Positions 35,656 to 44,129 of a stretch of DNA of 64,000 bases are shown piece by piece (the first letter of the stretch is position 1; each line of letters starts with the position of its first letter). The stretch is from Marinobacter mangrovi (lineage in GTDB: Bacteria; Pseudomonadota; Gammaproteobacteria; Pseudomonadales; Oleiphilaceae): positions 248,001 to 312,000 of the forward strand of contig NZ_JAERVO010000005.1 of NCBI RefSeq assembly GCF_016798325.1. Direction: 5' to 3'. The notes under the pieces are model-generated. The model ran no database searches. It saw only the letters and a list, made by a program, of their open reading frames with translations, and was not told where the DNA came from. The position numbers were made by a program, and so were the translations under genes.

Positions 35656-35679
35656 AAGCCCCGCCGGATGGCGGGGCTT
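35656..35679 (-). terminator. Intrinsic terminator of aceA
   Basis: Ten-base-pair stem AAGCCCCGCC/GGCGGGGCTT with loop GGAT; on the minus strand it is followed by TTTT. Confidence 0.92.
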
Positions 35680-35739
35680 TCGGGTATCGGTCCAGGACGG
35701 ACGGGGGTGTCCCGACCGATAACAACGGATAAACCGGTT

Positions 35740-37332
35740 TTAGAACTGGTTCATCGTGTTGTCTTTACCACCGGCCTTCAGGGCAGCGTCACCGGCGAAG
35801 AACTCTTTGTGGTCGTCGCCGATGTTGGAGCCGGCCATGTCCTGGTGCTTGACCGTGGCGATGCCCTGACGGATTTCCTTACGCTGAACACCACCCACGT
35901 AGGCCAGCATGCCTTCGTCACCGAAGTAGCCCTTGGCCAGGTTGTCGGTAGACAGGGCCGCAGTGTGGTATGTCGGCAGCGTGATCAGGTGGTGGAAGAT
36001 GCCAGCTTCTGCAGACGCCTTGCGCTGGAAGTCAGCGGTCCACTCGTCAGCCAGTTTGCCCAGCTCGGTGTCGTCGTACTCGGCGTTCATCAGGTCGCCA
36101 CGCTCGTAGGCCGACACGTCCTTGCCTTCTTCCTTCCAGGCGTCGAAGACCTGCTGACGGAAGTTCAGGGTCCAGTTGAAGGACGGGCTGTTGTTGTAAA
36201 CCAGCTTGGCATCGGGCACCACTTCACGGATGCGGTTAACCATGGCTGCGATCTGGCCCACGTGCGGCTTCTCGGTCTCGATCCACAGCAGGTCAGCGCC
36301 GTTCTGCAGGCTGGTGATGCAGTCCAGGACAACACGGTCTTCGCCAGTGCCCGGCTTGAACTGGAACAGGCCAGACGCCAGACGCTTCGGCTTGACCAGT
36401 TGACCGTTCTGCTTGATCACCACGTCGCCGTTGTTGATGTCTTCGGCTTTCTCGATGACGTCGCCATCGATGAAGCTGTTGTACTGGTCGCCCAGATCGC
36501 CCGGCTCGTTGGTCACGGCGATCTTCTGGGTCAGGCCAGCGCCCAGGGAGTCGGTACGGGCCACGATGACACCGTCGTCGATACCCAGTTCCAGGAACGC
36601 CAGACGAACCGCGTTGATCTTGGACAGGAAGTCAGCGTGCGGAACGGTTACCTTGCCGTCCTGGTGACCACACTGCTTCTCGTCGGATACCTGGTTCTCG
36701 ATCTGGATGCAGCAGGCACCGGCTTCGATCATCTTCTTGGCCAGCAGGTAAGTCGCCTCGGCGTTACCGAAACCGGCGTCGATGTCGGCAATGATCGGCA
36801 CCACGTGGGTTTCGTGGTTTTCGATCTTGTTCAGCAGCTCTTGCTCTTTGGCGCTGTCGCCGGCTTTCTTGGCTTCTTCCAGGTCACGGAACAGGTGGTT
36901 CAGTTCCCAGGCATCCGCCTGACGCAGGAAGGTGTACAGCTCTTCGATCAGCGCAGCAACGGAGGTCTTCTCGTGCATGGACTGGTCAGGCAGCGGACCG
37001 AACTCGGAACGCAGGGCCGCAACCATCCAGCCGGACAGGTACAGGTAACGACGCTTGGTGGAACCAAAGTGCTTCTTGATGGAGATCAGCTTCTGCTGAC
37101 CGATGAAGCCGTGCCAGCAGCCCAGGGACTGGGTGTACTGGGCGGTATCCGCGTCGTAGTTCGCCATGTCTTCACGCATGATCTTCGCGGTGTACTTGGC
37201 GATATCCAGACCGGTGTGGAATTTGTTCTGGGCGCGCATGCGAGCGGCGTGCTCAGGGTTGATCGCATCCCAGCCCTTCATCTTTTCCTTCAGAGCTTTG
37301 ATGGCCTCAATGTCTTGGTTGTACTGTGACAT
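35740..37332 (-). CDS. aceA: Isocitrate lyase (530-aa Pseudomonas type)
   Basis: Splits isocitrate to succinate and glyoxylate, allowing growth on acetate and fatty acids. 530 aa, the longer class found in Pseudomonas and Marinobacter rather than the 434-aa E. coli type. The catalytic Cys lies in EKQCGHQDGK; the substrate and metal region PIIADIDAGFGNAEATY and QIENQVSDEKQ are intact. The start at 37332 (MSQYNQDIEAI) matches the family; an earlier in-frame start adds 17 unrelated residues. No malate synthase is adjacent. Monocistronic with its own terminator. Confidence 0.96.
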   Translation of the reverse strand: MSQYNQDIEAIKALKEKMKGWDAINPEHAARMRAQNKFHTGLDIAKYTAKIMREDMANYDADTAQYTQSLGCWHGFIGQQKLISIKKHFGSTKRRYLYLSGWMVAALRSEFGPLPDQSMHEKTSVAALIEELYTFLRQADAWELNHLFRDLEEAKKAGDSAKEQELLNKIENHETHVVPIIADIDAGFGNAEATYLLAKKMIEAGACCIQIENQVSDEKQCGHQDGKVTVPHADFLSKINAVRLAFLELGIDDGVIVARTDSLGAGLTQKIAVTNEPGDLGDQYNSFIDGDVIEKAEDINNGDVVIKQNGQLVKPKRLASGLFQFKPGTGEDRVVLDCITSLQNGADLLWIETEKPHVGQIAAMVNRIREVVPDAKLVYNNSPSFNWTLNFRQQVFDAWKEEGKDVSAYERGDLMNAEYDDTELGKLADEWTADFQRKASAEAGIFHHLITLPTYHTAALSTDNLAKGYFGDEGMLAYVGGVQRKEIRQGIATVKHQDMAGSNIGDDHKEFFAGDAALKAGGKDNTMNQF

Positions 37333-37659
37333 GGTCGATCCTGTTATCAGTTGATGAGCCAACGTTCGGCCGCAGCACTTCACCCAACCCGCTGCTGACC
37401 GACGATGGGGGCCATTCTACGAACGTCGAATCCATCATTAAAATTTATATCGTGTATTCCGGATATTTTTTTGGTGAATGTAGAAAAACGGACGCCAACA
37501 CCCTGTTTGGTCGAAAAATAATCAGGACGGCGACATGTCATGTCGACGCACCCAGCGCCTTGCGTCCATCCCCACCCTTGGTTATGCTTTAATCAGATAC
37601 TGTTTATATATACAGTATTCAATGATCCTCGGCTTCCATCAACAGGGCAGGACGTCACC
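37333..37659. other. 327-bp intergenic region between aceA and the radical SAM gene
   Basis: AT-rich near 37435-37475, where the aceA promoter probably lies (no clear -35/-10 pair picked). The right half carries the LexA-type box. No supported gene. Confidence 0.5.
37598..37617. promoter_or_regulatory. LexA (SOS) box upstream of the PA0069-type radical SAM gene
   Basis: TACTGTTTATATATACAGTA differs at one position from the gammaproteobacterial consensus TACTGTATATATATACAGTA and keeps the essential CTGT-N8-ACAG. It ends 42 bp before the ATG at 37660, a normal repressor position. Confidence 0.85.
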
Positions 37660-38739
37660 ATGCGCACACGCGGCACCGGCCGGAATCCCCACAACCGCTA
37701 TCAGCCCCTGACCTCGGACCGGACCACCAACGACGGCTGGTACCGGGATCCCGACGACATGCTGTGTCCGGACTCCCTGGCAACGACCGTGGTCGAGGAG
37801 CAGGTCAAATCCATCATCAGCTTTAACCAGTCGCCGGATGTGCCTTTTGATCAGTCCATCAACCCGTACCGGGGCTGTGAGCACGGTTGCGTCTACTGCT
37901 TTGCGCGACCCACCCACGCCTACTGGGATCTCTCACCGGGCCTGGATTTCGAGACCCGGTTGATCGCCAAACCCAACGGCGCGCGTCGTCTGCGGGAAGC
38001 CCTCGACAAGCCCGGCTACCAGTGCAAGCCCATCGCCCTGGGCGTCAACACCGACGCCTACCAGCCGCTGGAGAAACGGCGCCGCCTGACCCGGGAACTG
38101 CTGGAGGTGATCCGCGAGTACAACCACCCGGTCTCCATCATCACCAAAGGGGCGCTAATCCTGCGGGATCTGGACCTGCTGGCCATCCTGGCGGCCGACG
38201 GCCTTTGCTCCGTCCGGATCAGCCTTACCACCCTCGACAACGACCTCAAGCGGCGCATGGAACCAAGGACCGCGTCGCCGGGAACGCGCCTGCGCATGAT
38301 CCGGGAGCTGTCCGACGCCGGCATCCCCACCGGCATCATCCTGGGCCCGGTCATTCCCTTTATCAATGACGCGGAAATCGAAGCCATCCTGGACGCCGCA
38401 GCCGACAACGGCGCCACCCGCGCCAGCTGGATCATGCTGCGCCTGCCACTGGAAATTCATGAGCTGTTCGAGGACTGGTTGCTGCGCCATTTCCCCGACC
38501 GCGCCCGCCACGTCATGAGCCGCATTCGCGACATGCGCGGCGGTCAGGTCTACGACAACCGCTTCGGCCACCGCATGCGCGGCCAGGGCATCTATGCCGA
38601 CCTGATCCGCCAGCGCTTCAACCGCAAGGCCCGCAAAGTCGGCCTCAACCTGCACGAGTCGGAACCCCTGCGGACCGACCTGTTCCGCCGGCCCGGCGGT
38701 GAACAGCTGGATCTGATCCCCCTGCAGACCGTCGGCTAA
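37660..38739 (+). CDS. PA0069-family radical SAM protein, predicted SOS-controlled
   Basis: 359 aa. The radical SAM cluster motif CEHGCVYC (Cys 73, 77, 80, CxxxCxxC) is present, followed by SAM-binding and barrel segments (ALGVNTDAYQPLEK, SIITKGALILRDLDLL, VRISLTTLD). This is the family of P. aeruginosa PA0069, related to spore photoproduct lyase-like and Rv2578c proteins; the reaction is unknown. The LexA box 42 bp upstream suggests a DNA-damage role, and PA0069 is in the published P. aeruginosa LexA regulon. The ATG at 37660 was chosen because upstream codons would overlap the LexA box. Confidence 0.85.
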   Translation: MRTRGTGRNPHNRYQPLTSDRTTNDGWYRDPDDMLCPDSLATTVVEEQVKSIISFNQSPDVPFDQSINPYRGCEHGCVYCFARPTHAYWDLSPGLDFETRLIAKPNGARRLREALDKPGYQCKPIALGVNTDAYQPLEKRRRLTRELLEVIREYNHPVSIITKGALILRDLDLLAILAADGLCSVRISLTTLDNDLKRRMEPRTASPGTRLRMIRELSDAGIPTGIILGPVIPFINDAEIEAILDAAADNGATRASWIMLRLPLEIHELFEDWLLRHFPDRARHVMSRIRDMRGGQVYDNRFGHRMRGQGIYADLIRQRFNRKARKVGLNLHESEPLRTDLFRRPGGEQLDLIPLQTVG

Positions 38740-38810
38740 GTCCCACTTTGATACTTTCCTGACATTTCCTGAACGCCTGCCTGACGGGCCGCCCATTAAG
38801 GTGTCGGCCC

Positions 38811-39209
38811 ATGAAAGCACTCGTCAGCGTGATTGTGTCCGGCCGTCGGCCTTACCTCGGATTCCTGGTTTCAGGCGGCACGGCCACGCTGGTCCATTGG
38901 GCCACTATGGCGCTGTTGATGAGCAGTGGCCTGTCCGCCGCGATGGCCACGGCCATCGGCAGCCTGACGGGTGCGGCAGCAAACTACGGATTGCAACGGC
39001 GGCTGGCATTTCGCAATGCCGGCCCGCACACACGGACCCTGCCGCGATATGTGCTTTCCTGTGCGACGGGCTGGCTCGCCAATCTCGTCGTTTTCCGTGT
39101 GTTGTTTGAGGTCGCCGGCCTGCCGGCGGCACCCGCCCAGGTGCTGACCACCGGACTCGTGACCGGCCTCAACTACCTCATGTATGAGAGGCTCGTCTTC
39201 CATGAATAG
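38811..39209 (+). CDS. GtrA-family membrane protein (putative lipid-linked sugar flippase)
   Basis: 132 aa with four hydrophobic segments (starting YLGFLVSGGTATLVHWATMALL) as in GtrA/PF04138 proteins, which are thought to flip polyprenyl-phosphate sugars across the inner membrane. LTGAAANYGLQRRLAFRN is the family's conserved loop between segments. It overlaps the following glycosyltransferase gene by 8 bp, the classic gtrA-gtrB pairing. Confidence 0.88.
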   Translation: MKALVSVIVSGRRPYLGFLVSGGTATLVHWATMALLMSSGLSAAMATAIGSLTGAAANYGLQRRLAFRNAGPHTRTLPRYVLSCATGWLANLVVFRVLFEVAGLPAAPAQVLTTGLVTGLNYLMYERLVFHE

Positions 39210-40224
39210 TCCGCAATCCCGTATACCGGCTACGCCACCGTTGCTGTCGATCGTCGTGCCCGTCTACAACGAACGGGCGGTCCTGCCGCTGTTTCTCGAC
39301 CGCATCCGCGAAGTGCTGGCCGGTCTGCCCCACACCGCCGAGCTGGTCTTTGTCGACGACGGCAGTGACGACGGCAGTGACGCCTTCCTGATCCAGGCGC
39401 TGCGTTACCAGGCCAACATCCGCCTGGTCCGGTTAAGCCGCAACTTCGGCAAAGAAGCCGCGCTGACCGCCGGCATCGAGCACGCCCGGGGAGAAGCCGT
39501 CATTATCCTCGACGCCGATCTGCAGGATCCGCCGGAACTGATTCCCGACATGATCCAGCGCTGGGAGGCCGGCGCCGACGTGGTGCTGATGCAGCGGCGT
39601 TCCCGCGCCGGCGAGAGCTGGTTCAAACGCGCCAGCGCCTACACGTTTTACCGGTTACTGAACCGCACCTGCCGCACCACGATCCCGGTGGACACCGGCG
39701 ACTTCCGGCTGATGAGCCGCAAGGCGGTGGACGCCCTGCTCAGGCTGGGTGAACGCAACCGCTACATGAAAGGCCTGTTCGCCTGGATCGGTATGCCCAC
39801 CGTGGTCCTCACCTACGACCGCGAAGCCCGGCCGGCCGGACAAACCAAGTGGGATGTCCTGGGCCTGGTCGGTCTGGCGCTGGAAGGGCTGACGTCGTTT
39901 TCCGTCGCACCGCTGCGCTGGGCCACCGTGATGGGCCTGCTGGCGGCTACCGTCGGCGCCATTTTCGGTTTGTGGATCGTGGTCAAGGCGACCCTCCTCG
40001 GTGACGCGACCGCCGGCTATCCGTCGCTGGTGGCCATCATTACATTCCTGGGCGGCATCCAGCTGATGGGGCTGGGCATCCTCGGGGAATACGTGGGTAA
40101 AACCTACATCGAAACCAAACAGCGGCCGGTGTACCTCACCCGCGATGTCATTGAGCAGACGCGAGCCACAACCGGTCATGCCGTACCCCGTACCGAGGAT
40201 TCGTCGTATGTTGAAGCGGGTTGA
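39202..40224 (+). CDS. GtrB/ArnC-like family 2 glycosyltransferase
   Basis: Puts a sugar from a nucleotide donor onto polyprenyl phosphate at the inner face of the membrane. 340 aa: GT-A domain with LSIVVPVYNERAVLP, FVDDGSDDGS, IILDADLQDPPE (metal site) and the RNFGKEAALTAGIEHARGE loop, then two C-terminal membrane segments (about residues 240-310), with ILGEYVGKTYIETKQRP near the end, the usual signature of GtrB/DPM1-like enzymes. ATG at 39202 lies inside gtrA. The sugar cannot be told from sequence. Confidence 0.9.
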   Translation: MNSPQSRIPATPPLLSIVVPVYNERAVLPLFLDRIREVLAGLPHTAELVFVDDGSDDGSDAFLIQALRYQANIRLVRLSRNFGKEAALTAGIEHARGEAVIILDADLQDPPELIPDMIQRWEAGADVVLMQRRSRAGESWFKRASAYTFYRLLNRTCRTTIPVDTGDFRLMSRKAVDALLRLGERNRYMKGLFAWIGMPTVVLTYDREARPAGQTKWDVLGLVGLALEGLTSFSVAPLRWATVMGLLAATVGAIFGLWIVVKATLLGDATAGYPSLVAIITFLGGIQLMGLGILGEYVGKTYIETKQRPVYLTRDVIEQTRATTGHAVPRTEDSSYVEAG

Positions 40225-41674
40225 ACCCTGGCTGTGGGCCCTGCTGGCCATCCTCGCCACCCGCCTGATCGGGATGGCCCTGTTCCCCCTGGTGGACACC
40301 ACCGAACCACGCTACGCCGAAATTGCCCGGCTGATGGCCGAGACCGGGGACTGGATCACGCCCTGGTTCTCGCCGGGCGTGCCGTTCTGGGGCAAGCCGC
40401 CCCTGTCGTTCTGGCTCCAGGCCCTGTCGATCCTGACCTTCGGCCTCAGTGAATTTGCCCTGCGCCTGCCGGCCTGGCTGGCCAACCTGGGCCTGGTCTA
40501 CCTGATCTGGCGCTTTGCCCGGGAGCTGTATGGCGAACAGGTGGCACGCTGGACGGCGATCATCTTTGCCAGTATGTCGCTGACCTTCATCAGCGCCGGT
40601 ACCGTGATGACCGATCCGTTCCTGACCCTGGGCACCACCCTGAGCCTGGTCAGCTTCGGCATGGTCGCCAATGGCCGTGAACGAGGTTGGCGCTGGCTGT
40701 TTTTCCTGGGGCTGGTGATCGGCCTGCTGGCCAAAGGGCCACTGACGCTGGTCCTGACGGGATTACCGATTGGCCTGTGGCTGATCATGGCCCGCGACCG
40801 TTTTCGTCTGCTGGGTGCGTTCCCCTGGGTTCGGGGGACTCTGCTGACACTGGCCCTGGCCCTGCCCTGGTACATCGCGGCGGAGCTGAAAACACCGGGC
40901 TTTATCGACTACTTCATCATTGGCGAGCACTTCAAACGTTTCCTGGATCCGGGTTGGGCGGGCGACCTGTACGGCACCGCGCATCTGCAGCCGAAGGGCA
41001 TGATCTGGATGTTCTGGATCTGGGCGTCCTTCCCCTGGGGCATTGTCGGGTTGACGGTGGCGGCCTGGCTGCTGTTCCGTCACGACGGGCGGGCGAGACT
41101 GGCCATCGGAGTGAGCGGCGCTAATGCCCAGTTTGTGCTGATGGCCGCCCTGGCCCCGATGCTGTTCTTCACGATGGCGAGCAATACGCTGTGGACTTAC
41201 GTGCTGCCGGCCCTGCCCTTCTCGGCCCTGGTTCTGGCCCGGCTGCTGCTGTCGCTCAACCTGTCCTGGCGGGGATTCCGGCGCATGGCGGTGTCCGCGG
41301 CGGTGTGCGTACCGGTGCTGACCACCGGGTTCGTCTTCTACGCGATGCACGACACCCGCCAGCTCAAGACCGAACAATCGATCGTTGACGACTACGTCAG
41401 CAACCGCCAGCCCGGCGACAGCCACCTGTTCTATCTGGATGACCTGCCGTTCTCGGCCCAGTATTACAGCCAGGGGCAGGCCAGACAGATCACCATGGAA
41501 CAGCTGGGCGTTATGCGCCAGAATCACCGGTATCAACGGTATTTTCTGGCCGTTCCCAATAAAAAGACGGATCGTCTGTTGAATCGGCTGCCCCCGACCG
41601 CACAGGTTCATGACAGCAACCGGCGTTACTCCCTGTTGTCGTTTACCGATCCGGCGACCACTAACAAAGGCTAA
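40208..41674 (+). CDS. ArnT-like family 39 glycosyltransferase (lipid A/glycan modification)
   Basis: 488-aa GT-C fold protein with about ten to twelve membrane segments and the catalytic first periplasmic loop containing DTTEPRYAEIARLM (acidic pair) and GVPFWGKPPLSFW, as in ArnT, which adds aminoarabinose to lipid A. It overlaps the GT2 gene by 17 bp. With GtrA and GT2 it forms a supply-flip-transfer set: sugar on lipid carrier, flipping, and transfer to an outer acceptor. No arnA/B/D/E/F genes are here, so the sugar need not be aminoarabinose. The start (MLKRVEPW) at 40208 is chosen to begin at the first helix. Confidence 0.87.
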   Translation: MLKRVEPWLWALLAILATRLIGMALFPLVDTTEPRYAEIARLMAETGDWITPWFSPGVPFWGKPPLSFWLQALSILTFGLSEFALRLPAWLANLGLVYLIWRFARELYGEQVARWTAIIFASMSLTFISAGTVMTDPFLTLGTTLSLVSFGMVANGRERGWRWLFFLGLVIGLLAKGPLTLVLTGLPIGLWLIMARDRFRLLGAFPWVRGTLLTLALALPWYIAAELKTPGFIDYFIIGEHFKRFLDPGWAGDLYGTAHLQPKGMIWMFWIWASFPWGIVGLTVAAWLLFRHDGRARLAIGVSGANAQFVLMAALAPMLFFTMASNTLWTYVLPALPFSALVLARLLLSLNLSWRGFRRMAVSAAVCVPVLTTGFVFYAMHDTRQLKTEQSIVDDYVSNRQPGDSHLFYLDDLPFSAQYYSQGQARQITMEQLGVMRQNHRYQRYFLAVPNKKTDRLLNRLPPTAQVHDSNRRYSLLSFTDPATTNKG

Positions 41675-41683
41675 ATACTCACG

Positions 41684-42415
41684 ATGTCTGCATCCGCTCC
41701 TGCCAACCGGCAGGCCCTGAGACTGCTGATTGTCGAAGATCAGATCGATCTGGCTGAAAACCTGTTCGAATTCCTGGGAGATACCCGGTATGCCCTGGAT
41801 TTTGCAGCGGACGGGCTCACCGCCCTGCACCTGCTGGCCACCAATCCTTACGATGTGATCGTGCTGGATCTGATGCTGCCCGGCGTCTCCGGTTTCGACC
41901 TGTGCCAGCGCATCCGCCAGGATCTGCAGTGCGACACGCCCATCATCCTGATGACGGCCCGCGGCGCCCTGGCCGACAAGGAGCGGGGCTTCGAATGCGG
42001 CGCCGATGATTACCTGGTCAAACCGTTTGAGCTGCGCGAGCTGCAATTGCGCATCGATGCGCTTTACCGCCGCTATACGCCGCGCAGGACCAGCCTGAAG
42101 GCCGGCACGATCCACTTTGAACCCGGTACGTTGAGGGTCGAGCTCAACGGCGCCGACACCGAGTTGACCGGCATCCCGGCTCGGCTCTTTGAATTGCTGA
42201 TCCGCGCCTATCCCAACTTCCTCAGCCATGAAGCACTGAGCGAGGCCATCTGGGGCGACAGCACCGGCGAAACCGACGGTCACTCCCTGCGCACTCACAT
42301 CTACTCGCTGCGCCAAAGTCTGCAGCGGGCGTTTGGCCACTCGCTGATCCGGACCGTTTATGGCCGGGGCTATCGGATCGATCCTCCGGAAGCCCCTGAG
42401 GAGCCCGGGGCTTGA
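41684..42415 (+). CDS. OmpR-family response regulator
   Basis: 243 aa. Receiver domain with acidic pair in LLIVEDQ, phospho-acceptor Asp62 in IVLDLMLPG and Lys in LVKPFE, followed by a winged-helix DNA-binding domain (DGHSLRTHIYSLRQSLQ...TVYGRGYRID). Located 9 bp after the ArnT-like gene and 4-bp overlapping with the sensor kinase gene, so all five genes from gtrA are probably one transcript. By position it resembles PmrA-type control of envelope modification (inference). Confidence 0.9.
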   Translation: MSASAPANRQALRLLIVEDQIDLAENLFEFLGDTRYALDFAADGLTALHLLATNPYDVIVLDLMLPGVSGFDLCQRIRQDLQCDTPIILMTARGALADKERGFECGADDYLVKPFELRELQLRIDALYRRYTPRRTSLKAGTIHFEPGTLRVELNGADTELTGIPARLFELLIRAYPNFLSHEALSEAIWGDSTGETDGHSLRTHIYSLRQSLQRAFGHSLIRTVYGRGYRIDPPEAPEEPGA

Positions 42416-43731
42416 AACCCTCGCTGACCACACGTCTATTTCGAACGGTCTTTGCCGTCAGCCTGGCGACCGCCATTCTTTCGATCATCGCCATTGAAGT
42501 GTTTTTCGAGGATATGGAAGACACCATCCTCGATCTCGAACTGGCCGAAGAGCAGGCGCACTTTCGCCAACACATCGACCGCGATGATTTCCAGGAATGG
42601 GACACGGCCCTGCTGCACGCCATCTTTCTTGGTGACGGCCAGCCCGAAACCCGACTGCCGGATTACATGAAGGATCGGCCCACGCCGTATTCCGCCGAAA
42701 TCGAGGTCGGTGACAAAACCTATCTGATGCTCATCGCCTCGACCGACCAACCGGCCGGCCGCCTCTACCTGTCGCAGGACATCACCATCATGGAGAGCAA
42801 GCAGCTGCTGCTGCAATTGATCGTCCTGGGGGTGCTGGGCGCGATGGCGCTGATCGGCCTGATGCTCTCGCGCCTGACCGCCCGACGCCTGACCCGCCCC
42901 CTGCAACAGCTGACTCACCAGATTCAGGCCACCGCTCCGGCATCATCCATGCGGCGGTTGTCCACCGATTACCAGGACGCGGAATTTGCCGACATCGCCT
43001 CGGCGTTCAACCGCTTCCTCGACGCCCTCGAAGCATTCGTCGACCGGGAAAAATCCTTCGTCAAACTGGCCAGCCATGAACTGCGGACACCGCTGGCCGT
43101 CATCACCGGTGCGCTGGATATCATCGAGAAGCGGGCCACCCTGTCGGAGGCCGATGCGCGTACAGTCGGCCGTATCCGGCGGGCGGCGACGGACATGCAG
43201 GCCGACGTCAACGTCCTGCTTCGACTGGCCCGCGGCAATCTGGACGAAGAGCAGCGGGCCCGGCTCGGTCTGCGTCAGGCGATCGACGACACGATCGCGG
43301 ATCTGGAGAGCACCCCCGGCAGTTCGCCCGGCCGATTGCGCCTGCAGGCGGGAGAACTTGACCTGACCCTGCTGGCGGATCCGGCCCTGCTGCGGATGCT
43401 GATCCGCAACCTGCTCCAGAATGCCCTGAAGCATACCCGCGGCCCCGTCGATATCGACGTCACCGCCGATGGGTTGCAGATTGTCGATTACGGCAGCGGC
43501 CTGCCGGACCGGATCATCCAGCGTCTGTCGACACCGCTGCATGGCAAGGCCGGCATGCAGGAAAGCAGCTTCGGCCTGCTCATTGTGCAGCTGATCTGCG
43601 AACGGCTGGGCTGGACGCTGGACGTGGCCGAATCCGGCCCCGACGGCACCGCGATGTTCATCTCGTTCGGCACCTCGGTGCTCGACCGGACACCCAACAC
43701 CAGCAGGCGGATGCGGCACGAGCGGACCTGA
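42412..43731 (+). CDS. Sensor histidine kinase partner of the upstream regulator, TTG start
   Basis: 439 aa. Two membrane segments (about residues 12-30 and 132-152) bracket a periplasmic sensor of about 100 residues rich in Asp/Glu, then HAMP, the H-box SHELRTPLAV (His222) and an ATPase domain with LIRNLLQNALKHT (N-box), DYGSGLP and SFGLLIVQLIC. The acidic periplasmic domain is in line with metal or cationic-peptide sensing, but this is inference. The TTG start codon overlaps the regulator stop (TTGA), implying coupled translation. Confidence 0.88.
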   Translation: MKPSLTTRLFRTVFAVSLATAILSIIAIEVFFEDMEDTILDLELAEEQAHFRQHIDRDDFQEWDTALLHAIFLGDGQPETRLPDYMKDRPTPYSAEIEVGDKTYLMLIASTDQPAGRLYLSQDITIMESKQLLLQLIVLGVLGAMALIGLMLSRLTARRLTRPLQQLTHQIQATAPASSMRRLSTDYQDAEFADIASAFNRFLDALEAFVDREKSFVKLASHELRTPLAVITGALDIIEKRATLSEADARTVGRIRRAATDMQADVNVLLRLARGNLDEEQRARLGLRQAIDDTIADLESTPGSSPGRLRLQAGELDLTLLADPALLRMLIRNLLQNALKHTRGPVDIDVTADGLQIVDYGSGLPDRIIQRLSTPLHGKAGMQESSFGLLIVQLICERLGWTLDVAESGPDGTAMFISFGTSVLDRTPNTSRRMRHERT

Positions 43732-44129
43732 CGTCTGCCCGTCCAAATGCGACTTCTTCTCATCGAAAAGGCGCGATCAGGCCGCCAATGTTCACGAAAA
43801 CATTACGAAAGTCATCGGACCGATCTGGTGCATCCACGCATCAAGCTGGCACACCGCCCCGGTCAGCACCTCCGGAAAACGCGGTTACCCCTCTGTTTTT
43901 AAAACGCTTTCCAAATCCTGTCGGACAACGGTTTTTCTGACTCCATTCAGTTCATTCACCCCACGAATAGAGGCATGTCGTTTTTTCGATTGCTCACTGA
44001 ACAGTCAGTCACTAGCTTTACAAACCACTGCAATCTGTACTTACCGCAGATTGCGACAGAACTGTCTTAAAAACGTTTAAGAACGATCCAATAAATTTCA
44101 GAAAAAAGACCGACAGGAAACGCATCGCT
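43732..44129. other. 398-bp intergenic region before the dipeptide transporter
   Basis: No supported gene. AT-rich in its right half. CTTAAAAACGTTTAAG (44066-44081) is a perfect 6-bp-arm dyad 48 bp before the SBP start and could be an operator. No clear sigma-70 promoter was chosen. Confidence 0.45.

Larger units (their letters stand above)
35324..35739. other. 416-bp intergenic region between the secreted-protein operon and aceA
   Basis: Holds the sigma-54 element at 35428-35445 for the minus-strand operon and the aceA terminator at 35656-35679. No supported gene. Confidence 0.6.

Noticed and set aside
36670-36700. Isocitrate lyase with damaged active site (KQCGH rather than KKCGH)
   Set aside because: The Gln form is usual, to my knowledge, in the 530-aa Pseudomonas-type enzymes, so it is not taken as a defect.
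35668-37329. Open frame of 553 codons antisense to aceA
   Set aside because: Shadow of isocitrate lyase codons; hydrophobic/Gln/Val-rich with no recognisable motif.
40763-42433. Open frame of 556 codons antisense to the ArnT-like gene and response regulator
   Set aside because: Covers two overlapping real genes; composition is His/Gln/Arg-rich as expected for antisense of such sequence.
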